Origin: Fidelibacterota bacterium
Lineage (GTDB): Bacteria; Marinisomatota; Marinisomatia; Marinisomatales; UBA1611
Assembly (NCBI GenBank): GCA_002722105.1
Contig: PBKF01000027.1
Coordinates: 22,327 to 37,412 of the forward strand
Direction: 5' to 3'
Length of the DNA stretch: 15,086 nt
This document shows positions 1 to 6,957 of the stretch, piece by piece. Positions within the stretch are counted from its first letter, which is position 1, and each line of letters begins with the position of its first letter. A model generated the notes under the pieces. It was not told where the DNA came from. It saw only the letters and a program-made list of their open reading frames with translations, and ran no database searches. A program made the position numbers and the translations under genes.

Positions 1-2
1 TG

Positions 3-448
3 GATCCAAATTATATTCCTGAATTAAAAGATATTTTTAAAGTTGCAGTAATATCTGCAACAAGAATCTGTTCAAAACCTCTAGTTGTTCCTCATAAAGG
101 TTTAGGATTTCCGGTGAATGAATTTTGGTTCAATGTTGCAAAACCAGGCGAAAAAACTGGCTGGCATGATCATAAAGATAAAGCTGTTATTTCTGCTGTA
201 TATTATTTGAAAGTCCCAAAGTTATCTGGGGATATCAAATTCCGTTTCAAAGAAAATGGCGATTGGCAATGTTTCACAGCTGTCTCTACATCGGGAAAAA
301 TGATTTTATTCAATTCATCGTTGGAACACTCGGTAATGGAAAATAATAGTATGATGAGAGAATTTCATTAGCATTTAATCTTTATTCATTACCGCTGGAG
401 ATTCAAAATGATTCCGATGAATATTCATCCTTAAAATTCTTTTCATAA
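3..448 (+). pseudogene. 2OG-Fe(II) oxygenase-like protein, 5'-truncated and frameshifted
   Basis: The reading frame is open from base 3 and runs off the left edge, so the N-terminus is missing. The segment around 162-179 (GWHDHKD), followed by AVISAVYYLKVP and later GKMILFNSSLEHSV, matches the putative 2OG-Fe(II) oxygenase family (PF13759/TIGR02466 type). WHDH supplies the proximal iron-ligand region and LEHSV (His codon 327-329) the distal His. In this frame the ORF stops at 369-371 after MMREFH. In the frame starting at 353 the sequence reads DERISLAFNL and continues to TAA at 446-448. That restores the family's conserved R-x-S-x-(S/A)-F-N ending, which carries the 2OG-binding Arg. A one-base deletion or two-base insertion near 350-353 explains this. 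It could be a real mutation or a sequencing or assembly error. The substrate is unknown. Confidence 0.72.
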
Positions 449-461
449 ATATGGATAAATA

Positions 462-1235
462 ATGGGTAAAAATAAAAGATCACTGACATTTATTTATACC
501 ACCCTTTTGTTAATTGCCGGATGTATTGAATATGAAGAAAATCTTATAATCAAACAAGACGGTTCCGGAATAATTACAATGACCTACGGAATGCCTCTGG
601 AAATGGTTGAAAGAGATACGTCTTTTACAGCGGAAAAAGTAAGGTATGACCTATCTCAAATAGAGGGTATTTCAGTTGTTTCTGTAAATGATTTTGCTAA
701 AGATGAATCAAAATGGGTTAAATCAACGATTCGTTTCAATTCTTTAGAAAGCTTAGGAAATATAAAAAATGATCAGCTCCCAGGATTTACGGGTTCAATG
801 ACTTATACGGATAATAATGATGGTACATTGACCTTTACAAAAATATTGGGCAATAAACCAAAAACCCCCAAGCCTAATAATGATCAGGATATAATAATGA
901 TGAAAAATATGATTGGAGACATTATCTGGCATTATAAAATAAAACTTCCAATGAATGTTCATGATATTGAAGCAGGAATCGGTGAAACCAGTATCTCTGG
1001 TGCAACAGTTACCTGGGATGTGCCCTTGGCTTCTTTTATTGGTGGTCAGGTAACATTAATAGTGCATATGGGCAAAAGGAGTTCTTCTGTTTCACCCCAA
1101 ACAACGGTATTATTAAAAAATGGAAGTAGGATCGTAGGTGAAGTGCTTAGCATGACTAAAAACATATGTGTCATTCGAGTAGGAGATAAAAGAGAGCGAA
1201 TTCAGCGAAAAGATATCCAATCCATAGAATTTTGA
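462..1235 (+). CDS. Lipoprotein with LppM-like body and Sm-like C-terminal tail
   Basis: A 257-residue predicted lipoprotein. A basic N-terminus (KNKR) and hydrophobic stretch lead to the lipobox LIAGC, with the lipidated Cys at residue 21. Just after it, EENLIIKQDGSG followed by ITMTYGMP resembles the start of LppM-type lipoproteins, where beta-strands follow a DGSG turn. The last ~43 residues (215-257: VLLKNGSRIVGEV, then RKDIQSIEF) resemble the short Sm-like barrel that ends some secreted bacterial proteins. The domain assignments rest on motif memory, and the function is unknown. The gene starts 13 nt after the repaired end of the oxygenase gene. The Shine-Dalgarno is weak. A fairly rich Lys/Asn composition matches the neighbours, so there is no sign of transfer. 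Confidence 0.75.
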   Translation: MGKNKRSLTFIYTTLLLIAGCIEYEENLIIKQDGSGIITMTYGMPLEMVERDTSFTAEKVRYDLSQIEGISVVSVNDFAKDESKWVKSTIRFNSLESLGNIKNDQLPGFTGSMTYTDNNDGTLTFTKILGNKPKTPKPNNDQDIIMMKNMIGDIIWHYKIKLPMNVHDIEAGIGETSISGATVTWDVPLASFIGGQVTLIVHMGKRSSSVSPQTTVLLKNGSRIVGEVLSMTKNICVIRVGDKRERIQRKDIQSIEF

Positions 1236-1328
1236 TATTTTGAACTTAATTCTGAGTTTCATGGTCATTGAAAGAATAAAATTCCCTGCTTACATTTTAA
1301 ATTATATTTTAGCTTAAAGGAGATTATA

Positions 1329-1637
1329 ATGAGTCGATTAACAATTGGAATATTGGCATCTTTTATTGTTCTAATGTCAGTCACTTCTGTAAAATATACA
1401 CCGCAGTCAATTTCAGCTGAACAATGTCAGCTGGTATCTAGTTGCCAAAAAGGGAACAGCGGTTGTGGAAATAAATCTACCTGCAATAGTAATACAGGTT
1501 GTTCGGGATGCGGGCAAAAATCAAGCTGTAAAAGCGAAACAAGTTCATGTGCAAAGCCTGATTGTTGTAAAAAGGTGCAGACTGCCTGCGAATCAAGCTA
1601 TAACAAAACTTGTTGTACATCAAAGGCCAAAGTCTGA
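1329..1637 (+). CDS. Secreted cysteine-rich small protein (13 Cys)
   Basis: A 102-residue protein with a good Shine-Dalgarno (AAAGGAG at 1316-1322). It has an N-terminal signal peptide with a probable cleavage after SISA (residue 30). The mature ~72 residues contain 13 cysteines at positions 33, 39, 46, 52, 58, 61, 67, 74, 79, 80, 87, 95 and 96. A short motif, SGCG-(N/Q)-K-S-(S/T)-C, occurs twice (44-52 and 59-67), and two CC pairs sit near the end. The rest is Ser/Lys/Asn/Thr-rich, like low-complexity metal-binding or disulfide-rich exported proteins. I do not recognise a named family. Metal binding or a surface role is inference from composition alone. An overlapping ORF at 1465-1665 in another frame is a shadow. 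Confidence 0.75.
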   Translation: MSRLTIGILASFIVLMSVTSVKYTPQSISAEQCQLVSSCQKGNSGCGNKSTCNSNTGCSGCGQKSSCKSETSSCAKPDCCKKVQTACESSYNKTCCTSKAKV

Positions 1638-1724
1638 GATCATTTTTGTAAAAACTCTATTGTAAATGTAGTTTAATATATTAAAAGTTTTTCCCTATAT
1701 CTAACCATCTGCATAATTTCTGAG

Positions 1725-1814
1725 GTGAAAAAAATTGTAATTAAGATATTTATTACCCTTATGCTAGGTTATCTACTTTTTTATTATTTATTGATATGGT
1801 CGACACATCTTTAA
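1725..1814 (+). CDS. Possible 29-residue hydrophobic peptide
   Basis: A short frame opens with GTG at 1725 and ends at TAA 1812-1814. It reads (M)KKIVIKIFI, then a hydrophobic run through LLFYYLLIW. This is a positively charged start followed by one membrane segment. Its stop codon overlaps the ATG at 1814 of the next small ORF (TAATG), the usual sign of translational coupling. The weak point is the start. GAGGTGA at 1722-1728 looks like a Shine-Dalgarno, but it overlaps the GTG instead of preceding it. A rare ATT start at 1734, or ATG at 1761 (17 residues), are alternatives. No family is recognised. Confidence 0.3.
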   Translation: MKKIVIKIFITLMLGYLLFYYLLIWSTHL

Positions 1815-1984
1815 TGGTTTCACCAATTAAAAAATTTACGATGGTTTTTATTTGGATGGGAATCGTTGCATTTCTTGTAATTATATCGGCATCATTCTTC
1901 AATTTGCCGGATGAGGTTTCCGGAGTACTTTATTTTATTTCAATTGGAGTAGCAGTGTCAGGTGTTTTGAATTATTACCGTTAA
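1814..1984 (+). CDS. Small two-helix membrane protein
   Basis: A hypothetical protein of 56 residues from ATG 1814. An in-frame ATG at 1796 would add six residues. I prefer 1814 because it overlaps the stop of the upstream tiny ORF (TAATG). There are two predicted membrane segments, roughly VFIWMGIVAFLVIISASFF and GVLYFISIGVAVSGVL, joined by a short NLPDE loop, and it ends in NYYR. There is no visible Shine-Dalgarno, which again fits coupling. The function is unknown. The hydrophobic pattern and loop make it more likely coding than chance, but length limits certainty. Confidence 0.5.
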   Translation: MVSPIKKFTMVFIWMGIVAFLVIISASFFNLPDEVSGVLYFISIGVAVSGVLNYYR

Positions 1985-2059
1985 GTACACTTTGTGGATT
2001 GGATTACTAATTTTGCTATAAAAATTCGGTAATAATTAAGCAATACAAGTGCAAATTTC

Positions 2060-2686
2060 ATGATACATGCAACAGATATATTTAATAAATGGGCATTGGT
2101 AGGTAAAGATGAAGGAATGGAAAAACATCATGCATCTGCTGTTAAAGAAATGCTATCTTACTTAATAAAAGGTCAATTAAGTCCATTTACATTTATTGAT
2201 GCAGGCTGTGGAAATGGATGGGCAGTTCGCGAGATGAGAGCCCACACGTTGTGCCAAAAGGCCCTTGGTGTAGATGGTGCTGAATATATGATCCGTAATG
2301 CCAAAGCAATAGATCCTGAAGGCGATTATGTCCGTGCTGATTTATTTAATTGGACGCCTACTGAAAAAGTAGATTATATCCATAGTATGGAAGTTTTATA
2401 TTATTTTGAAAATCCAGCAGACATAATCCACCACATGAAATCAAACTGGTTAAAACCAGGAGGAAAAATGATTATGGGTGTAGATTTTTATAAAGAAAAT
2501 GAAACAAGCCATTCGTGGCCGACAGATTTAAATACACATATGACGCTTTTAAGCGAATTAGAATGGGAATCAATCTTTATGAATAATGGCTTCAGCAATA
2601 TTGAAAAATTTCGTGCTAATGTAAAAGGTAACAAGCCGGGAACTTTAGTTATTTCCGGCGTGTTTGATAATGATGAGCAATGTTAA
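2060..2686 (+). CDS. Class I SAM-dependent methyltransferase
   Basis: A 208-residue cytoplasmic protein with a Rossmann-fold methyltransferase pattern. Motif I is FIDAGCGNGW (45-54), the acidic residue ending strand 2 is in GVDGAEYM (Asp72), a motif II-like ADLFNW holds Asp94, and LKPGG (131-135) is the usual turn before strand 5. The length is typical of Methyltransf_11/25 enzymes. The substrate cannot be read from the sequence. It is the first gene of a compact run: its 3' end overlaps the start of the exported msrB gene, which is followed by a cold-shock gene 2 nt later. Co-expression is likely, but a shared pathway is not evident. Confidence 0.85.
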   Translation: MIHATDIFNKWALVGKDEGMEKHHASAVKEMLSYLIKGQLSPFTFIDAGCGNGWAVREMRAHTLCQKALGVDGAEYMIRNAKAIDPEGDYVRADLFNWTPTEKVDYIHSMEVLYYFENPADIIHHMKSNWLKPGGKMIMGVDFYKENETSHSWPTDLNTHMTLLSELEWESIFMNNGFSNIEKFRANVKGNKPGTLVISGVFDNDEQC

Positions 2687-3197
2687 ATTAATTTTTGGTT
2701 TATTTAGCTTTGTCCTGTTTACAATTTTATTTACATCACAAATTGTTTCTCAAGATCAAACTCTTCAAAAAATTAATGTAAATTCAAAACAACAGTTATA
2801 TAAAGATCCAATGAAAAGAACAGAATCAGAATGGAAACGCATCCTTACAAAAGAGGAATACCGCGTTTTAAGAGAAAAAGGAACTGAACGAGCATTTACC
2901 GGAAAATATGATGGCTTTTTTGAAGATGGAAAATATCTTTGTGCTGGTTGCGACAATGATCTTTTCACTTCTGATACCAAATATAGATCCGGGTGTGGTT
3001 GGCCGGCATTTTATGAAGTTATCCCTGAATCAGTTGTTGAAGTAGAAGACAATAGTTATGGTATGAATAGAGTTGAAATAATATGTAGTAATTGTGAATC
3101 GCATTTGGGGCATGTTTTCAAGGATGGCCCAGAACCCACAGGTTTAAGGTATTGTATTAATTCCATTTCTATGGATTTTAAACCTGATGAAGAATAG
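2670..3197 (+). CDS. msrB: Peptide-methionine (R)-S-oxide reductase, exported
   Basis: It reduces the R epimer of methionine sulfoxide in proteins. From ATG 2670 it has 175 residues; a TTG at 2664 is in frame, but the two ATGs at 2670 and 2673 are better starts. Residues 1-28 form a signal peptide or anchor (KLIFGLFSFVLFTILF), so the enzyme should act in the periplasm. There is no lipobox. The catalytic domain (48-175) has zinc pairs CAGC (91-94) and CSNC (139-142), SGCGWPAF (107-114, with Cys109 as candidate resolving Cys), HLGHVF (145-150) and the catalytic RYCINS with Cys162. The start lies inside the methyltransferase 3' end (17-nt overlap), suggesting translational coupling. The family assignment is firm. 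Confidence 0.95.
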   Translation: MMSNVKLIFGLFSFVLFTILFTSQIVSQDQTLQKINVNSKQQLYKDPMKRTESEWKRILTKEEYRVLREKGTERAFTGKYDGFFEDGKYLCAGCDNDLFTSDTKYRSGCGWPAFYEVIPESVVEVEDNSYGMNRVEIICSNCESHLGHVFKDGPEPTGLRYCINSISMDFKPDEE

Positions 3198-3199
3198 GT

Positions 3200-3403
3200 A
3201 TGAAAAAGGGTATTGTTAAAGAATATGATTCTTCCAAAGGTTTTGGATTTATAACTGGGGAAGACAAGGAAGATTATTTTGTCCATGTGAGTGGCCTAAG
3301 AGAGCATTTAAAATCGCAAGGTCTAAAAGTAGGGCAAAACGTATCTTTTGATGTGGATTTTGGAATGAGGGGAGATAAAGCTATTAATGTAAAGTTGGGT
3401 TAA
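3200..3403 (+). CDS. Cold-shock domain protein (CspA family)
   Basis: A 67-residue single cold-shock domain, the normal length for a CspA-type RNA/ssDNA-binding protein that melts RNA structure in the cytoplasm. RNP1 is KGFGFI (13-18) and RNP2 is YFVHV (26-30). The usual aromatic WF after GxVK is replaced by EY (GIVKEYDSSKGFGF), so one nucleic-acid-stacking position is altered. It begins 2 nt after the msrB stop, with only a weak AGG in front, so it is probably translated from the msrB transcript. Possible control by its own 5' leader, as for cspA, is not visible here. Confidence 0.93.
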   Translation: MKKGIVKEYDSSKGFGFITGEDKEDYFVHVSGLREHLKSQGLKVGQNVSFDVDFGMRGDKAINVKLG

Positions 3404-3589
3404 GTGGCCGTTATCTATCCTCATTGAAGGCACTCAAATATTTGATTTTTGGTTTTATTATTCAACAATCGATTTTAATTATATTAAACAATTTTTAATA
3501 AGGTAATTTTCTAGTATAGAAATGATCGAATTACTTTAACTTAGGAAATATCTAAAAAAAATTAAATTATAATATAATTTTTACTAGTC

Positions 3590-3607
3590 TCTTAAATTAA
3601 TTTAAGA
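3590..3607. promoter_or_regulatory. 18-bp perfect palindrome before the DUF5916 gene
   Basis: TCTTAAATTAATTTAAGA is a perfect inverted repeat 52 nt before the start of the large outer-membrane gene. It lies in a 255-bp, very AT-rich gap (3404-3658) that holds no gene. Its position fits an operator or the edge of a promoter. In DNA this AT-rich it could also arise by chance. No GC-rich terminator stem is seen in this gap. Confidence 0.3.
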
Positions 3608-3658
3608 ATCTTTATACATAAATATATTTTATTAAAATAAAAGAAAATCAAAATTATT

Positions 3659-6052
3659 ATGCTTAGTAATGCTCCAAAAAATATAGCTTTAACTTTTGTG
3701 ATTATTGTTTTTGAATCGATATACGCACAAGAGATTGTTCCCGACCAGTTACGTTTAAAAGAAATTTACGCTACAAGAATTCAGACTCCTCCAGTACTTG
3801 ATGGAGTATTAGATGATGAGGCTTGGGAGAATGTACTACCTGAATCAGAATTTCTTCAGTTTAAACCTTACAATTTAGAATTGCCAGCTGAGAAAACAGA
3901 GGTACGAATTGTATATGATAATGATTATATTTATGTAGCAGTTAATTGTCTCACGAGCCATCCTGAAAAAATAGTTGGTAGATTAGGAAGGCGCGATAGC
4001 TGGTCTGAAGTTCTTGGCCCAAAATCAGATTGGGCAGTGGTCGCATTTGACTCAAATAATGATGATAGAACAGGATACCATTTTTTTGTAAATCCAGCAG
4101 GCTCTCGCATGGATGTTGCACTTACTGGTCCAGGTATGGGTGGTTTTGATCCAAGCTGGAACGCTGTATGGGATTTTAAATCTGCACTAAACGAGGATGG
4201 TTGGTCTATTGAATATAGATTCCCATTTAGTATTTTTCCCTTTGAAGCAAACTCTGACCAAGACTGGGGTTTTTTTGCTGCACGACATATTCAATATAAG
4301 CAAGAAGAGACACAATGGCCGTGTGTGCCTTTTGGAGTAGAGGGGTTTGTGCCTTATTACGGAGTCCTTAAAGGAATATCTGATGTTCCACCACCAAAAA
4401 AATTAGAAGTTGTTCCTTATTTATTAAGTGGAAATACAAACGACTTAAATATGAACTCTACCGGAATAGATTTAAAATATGGTTTTAGTGGCCGGTCGGC
4501 ACTAAACCTTACATTTAATCCTGATTTTGGGCAGGTAGAGGCAGATCCATCAGTATTAAACCTTAGCGCTTTTGAAACTCAATTTCAAGAGAAGAGACGA
4601 TTTTTCATAGAAGGTAATAATTTTTTTAAAGATCGTTATGAATTATTTTATTCCAGAAGGATTGGTAAAGCACCTGGGCTCTTAACCCCTGATGAAGGAG
4701 AAATAATAGATAAGCCGAATGTGACCACAATTTTAGCTGCTGGAAAATTATTAGGAGAAACAAAAAAGGGAACCAAATTTGGGATAATCGAAGCCGTTAC
4801 AGATGAAGAATATGGGATTTGGGAACACGAAGTTGGCGATAGTCTAGTTCAAAAAGAAATATTACTAGAGCCAAGAACAAATCATTTTATTGGGAGAGTT
4901 GAACAGCCGGTATTGAATTCACTTTCGACAGTTGGTCTCATGGTTACTGATCAGCGTAGAAATAATGTTGGCTATTCAAATGTTTTGGGTCTTGATTGGA
5001 ATCTAAAATTATTAAATAATGCTCTTGCGATTAGAGGACAGATGGTAAATTCTTTAAAAGATGGCACTTTGGGAGATGGTGCACGTCTTTTTGTTGGATA
5101 TCTTGATCCAAAATGGTGGGAATTAAGATTTTTTACCGGTTATAAAGATAAAAATTTTGAAATTAATGATCTCGGATTTAATAAACGTAATGATAGTTGG
5201 TATTTTGGTGGACAAGGTGGAGTGCGCAAGCAGAAACCATGGGGGCGGTTTTTAAAAAATGATTTAAAAATTAAGTATATCGTTGGAGGTCGCGGAGATG
5301 GATTAATAAATAATAAATCTTTGGAGATAGAACAAAAGAATGATTTTAAGAATTATTGGAGCGTTGGTGCAAAAATAGATATGAAATTTGCCGCATTTGA
5401 TGATAATGACACATTTCGCGATGAAGATGCTTGGATTTATAAATCAGAGTCAAAGGGTTATTTTAATATTTGGATAAATACGGACAAAAGAAAAATATTA
5501 ACAGCAAATACGAGTCTTGCGATTGGAAGAGGCCAGTATACCCCATGGGGGAATCAATTTGGTTTAAAACTTAATTACAAACCACTAAACAATGTCAGTA
5601 TTGAACTGGATTACACCCAAGATTTAGATAGGAATGCAATGGAGTGGGTGGGAATTGAAGAAGACTCTCTTGTTAAGAATATCATTTATGCACAGTCTTC
5701 AGCTACTATGAGAGATTTAAAACTGAGATTTAATTGGACATTTACTCCTGAATTAACACTAGAAGTATTTATGCAACCTTTTATGGTTGATATGGACTAT
5801 ATATCTTTTAACAGACTTTTGAGAGAAGAATCTAGAGATCTTGAACCATTCATTTATTCTGATAATCCTGATTTTAAATTAGATAATAATGTAGGGACAT
5901 TTGTCCTTCGGTGGGAATATAAACCAGGGAGTACAGCATATATTGTTTATAATTATAATGAAAGAAAATACTTTTCTTATCAAGACCAAACATGGAGCAC
6001 AAATAGTTCAAACTCCATATTTTTCAAACTAAACTATTGGTTCCAAGTATAA
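3659..6052 (+). CDS. DUF5916 outer-membrane protein with N-terminal CBM9-like domain
   Basis: 797 residues. A signal peptide ends near IYA (23). From about 35 to 235 there is a CBM9-like beta-sandwich with the family signatures PPVLDGVLDDEAWE, TEVRIVYDNDYIYVAV, FDSNNDDRTGYHFFVNPAG and GWSIEYRFPFS. The rest (about 245-797) is DUF5916, starting at KKLEVVPYLLSG. It contains FNPDFGQVEADP and the conserved FFIEGNNFF, then many alternating strands that look like an outer-membrane barrel and end in NYWFQV. The arrangement and length are typical for FCB-group bacteria. Proposed roles in carbohydrate or polymer handling at the surface are not proven for the family. The start (ATG 3659) has no clear Shine-Dalgarno but directly precedes the signal peptide. 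The stop is 1 nt from the end of the convergent hydrolase gene. Confidence 0.88.
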   Translation: MLSNAPKNIALTFVIIVFESIYAQEIVPDQLRLKEIYATRIQTPPVLDGVLDDEAWENVLPESEFLQFKPYNLELPAEKTEVRIVYDNDYIYVAVNCLTSHPEKIVGRLGRRDSWSEVLGPKSDWAVVAFDSNNDDRTGYHFFVNPAGSRMDVALTGPGMGGFDPSWNAVWDFKSALNEDGWSIEYRFPFSIFPFEANSDQDWGFFAARHIQYKQEETQWPCVPFGVEGFVPYYGVLKGISDVPPPKKLEVVPYLLSGNTNDLNMNSTGIDLKYGFSGRSALNLTFNPDFGQVEADPSVLNLSAFETQFQEKRRFFIEGNNFFKDRYELFYSRRIGKAPGLLTPDEGEIIDKPNVTTILAAGKLLGETKKGTKFGIIEAVTDEEYGIWEHEVGDSLVQKEILLEPRTNHFIGRVEQPVLNSLSTVGLMVTDQRRNNVGYSNVLGLDWNLKLLNNALAIRGQMVNSLKDGTLGDGARLFVGYLDPKWWELRFFTGYKDKNFEINDLGFNKRNDSWYFGGQGGVRKQKPWGRFLKNDLKIKYIVGGRGDGLINNKSLEIEQKNDFKNYWSVGAKIDMKFAAFDDNDTFRDEDAWIYKSESKGYFNIWINTDKRKILTANTSLAIGRGQYTPWGNQFGLKLNYKPLNNVSIELDYTQDLDRNAMEWVGIEEDSLVKNIIYAQSSATMRDLKLRFNWTFTPELTLEVFMQPFMVDMDYISFNRLLREESRDLEPFIYSDNPDFKLDNNVGTFVLRWEYKPGSTAYIVYNYNERKYFSYQDQTWSTNSSNSIFFKLNYWFQV

Positions 6053-6053
6053 T

Positions 6054-6674
6054 CTAAATCAAATCTATTTTTCCAGATAAAATAAAGGTTTTTATCAGCG
6101 GGATAGCTTTCGTTGGGATTTTATGTTTTGCTGGTAAAAAATGGTATTGAGAGTTGTATCCGGCTTCTTCAAAAAGTTTGTGGGCTTTTGTGCTGCCCTC
6201 CGGAAAAATGACATCATCTTTATCCCCATGTAAAAGTAAAACACGTGTCTGTTTACTTTCTGGGGTTATGTCCTTCCTGAATCGTCCCTGATCTTTTATA
6301 AATCCGGCGATTGGAATAATCCCTCCAATAGAAAAAGACTGACGAATAATATATTCCATAATAAAACATGCGCCCTGTGAAAACCCGATCATAAAAAGTT
6401 GCTGATGGGTAAAACCTTTTTCCAATAAATCTGAAATTATTTTAGATAATAACGAAAATGAGTCCTCATATTTCCAACCAATTTTATCGTTTCCTTGAAA
6501 CCATGTATATCCTTTTTTATCTGAGATATACGGCGCTTGTGGAATGACCCATTTTGTATCAGGAAGACCTATAGATTTTGCAATCGGTTCCATAGAAGAT
6601 ATATCTCCAGTCCAGCCATGAATAGCGATTACTGCTCTTTTCGGACTGGTTGCAGTAGAGAAAGAATTAATCAT
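6054..6674 (-). CDS. Alpha/beta hydrolase (phospholipase/carboxylesterase family)
   Basis: A 206-residue cytoplasmic alpha/beta hydrolase of the COG0400 (YpfH/carboxylesterase) type. The oxyanion-hole segment is IHGWTG (18-23), the nucleophile elbow is GFSQGA with Ser99, the acid is in HGDKDD (most likely Asp153), and the catalytic His is His184 in AKHKI. The expected order and length are complete. It should cleave short-chain carboxylic esters or related thioesters; the substrate is not evident. The ATG follows directly on the stop of the Cys-rich lipoprotein gene (TAAATG), so it is the last gene of a three-gene operon with coupled translation. No terminator is visible in the 1-nt gap to the convergent DUF5916 gene. 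Confidence 0.88.
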   Translation of the reverse strand: MINSFSTATSPKRAVIAIHGWTGDISSMEPIAKSIGLPDTKWVIPQAPYISDKKGYTWFQGNDKIGWKYEDSFSLLSKIISDLLEKGFTHQQLFMIGFSQGACFIMEYIIRQSFSIGGIIPIAGFIKDQGRFRKDITPESKQTRVLLLHGDKDDVIFPEGSTKAHKLFEEAGYNSQYHFLPAKHKIPTKAIPLIKTFILSGKIDLI

Positions 6675-6938
6675 TTACTGGTATTCAATACAGCAGCAAT
6701 CATCTACAATTTCGGCTTCAGAAAAATCACTGCCATCAAGTTTAAAACGAATACATTTCCCTATATCTGTTATTATATCAATTTCGGCCAAACCGGTCAT
6801 ATCTTCTACAATGACTTCCTTATATAGAAATCCATCAACTAATCCACCACCGCATTCCGTACAACTGTTATTTGTATTGATACCAGTACAGCTGATGGCC
6901 AACATTAATAAGAAGAAGAAATTGAATATCTGCTTCAT
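6675..6938 (-). CDS. Small cysteine-rich lipoprotein
   Basis: 87 residues from ATG 6938. The longer frame up to 6986 is rejected because AGGAG sits 7 nt before 6938, and a signal peptide (MKQIFNFFFLLMLAISC) starts exactly there. The lipidated Cys is residue 17. The mature part has Cys26 and Cys29 (CTEC, then GGG), Cys62, and a Cys81-82-83 triplet (DDCCCIEYQ), six in all besides the lipid-bearing one. The middle is acidic. Three disulfides or a metal site are possible. No family is recognised. It lies between an MBL-fold hydrolase (19-nt gap) and an alpha/beta hydrolase (no gap). Confidence 0.7.
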   Translation of the reverse strand: MKQIFNFFFLLMLAISCTGINTNNSCTECGGGLVDGFLYKEVIVEDMTGLAEIDIITDIGKCIRFKLDGSDFSEAEIVDDCCCIEYQ

Positions 6939-6957
6939 AAGTACTCCTGCTTCAACA

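Noticed and set aside
1465..1665. 66-codon ORF overlapping the Cys-rich protein in another frame
   Set aside because: No start signal or family. The other frame has a good Shine-Dalgarno, signal peptide and repeated Cys motif, so this is a shadow.
3434..3450. TCAAATATTTGA plus T-run after the cold-shock gene as terminator
   Set aside because: The stem is only AT-rich (two G-C pairs) and the T-run is short; too weak to call.
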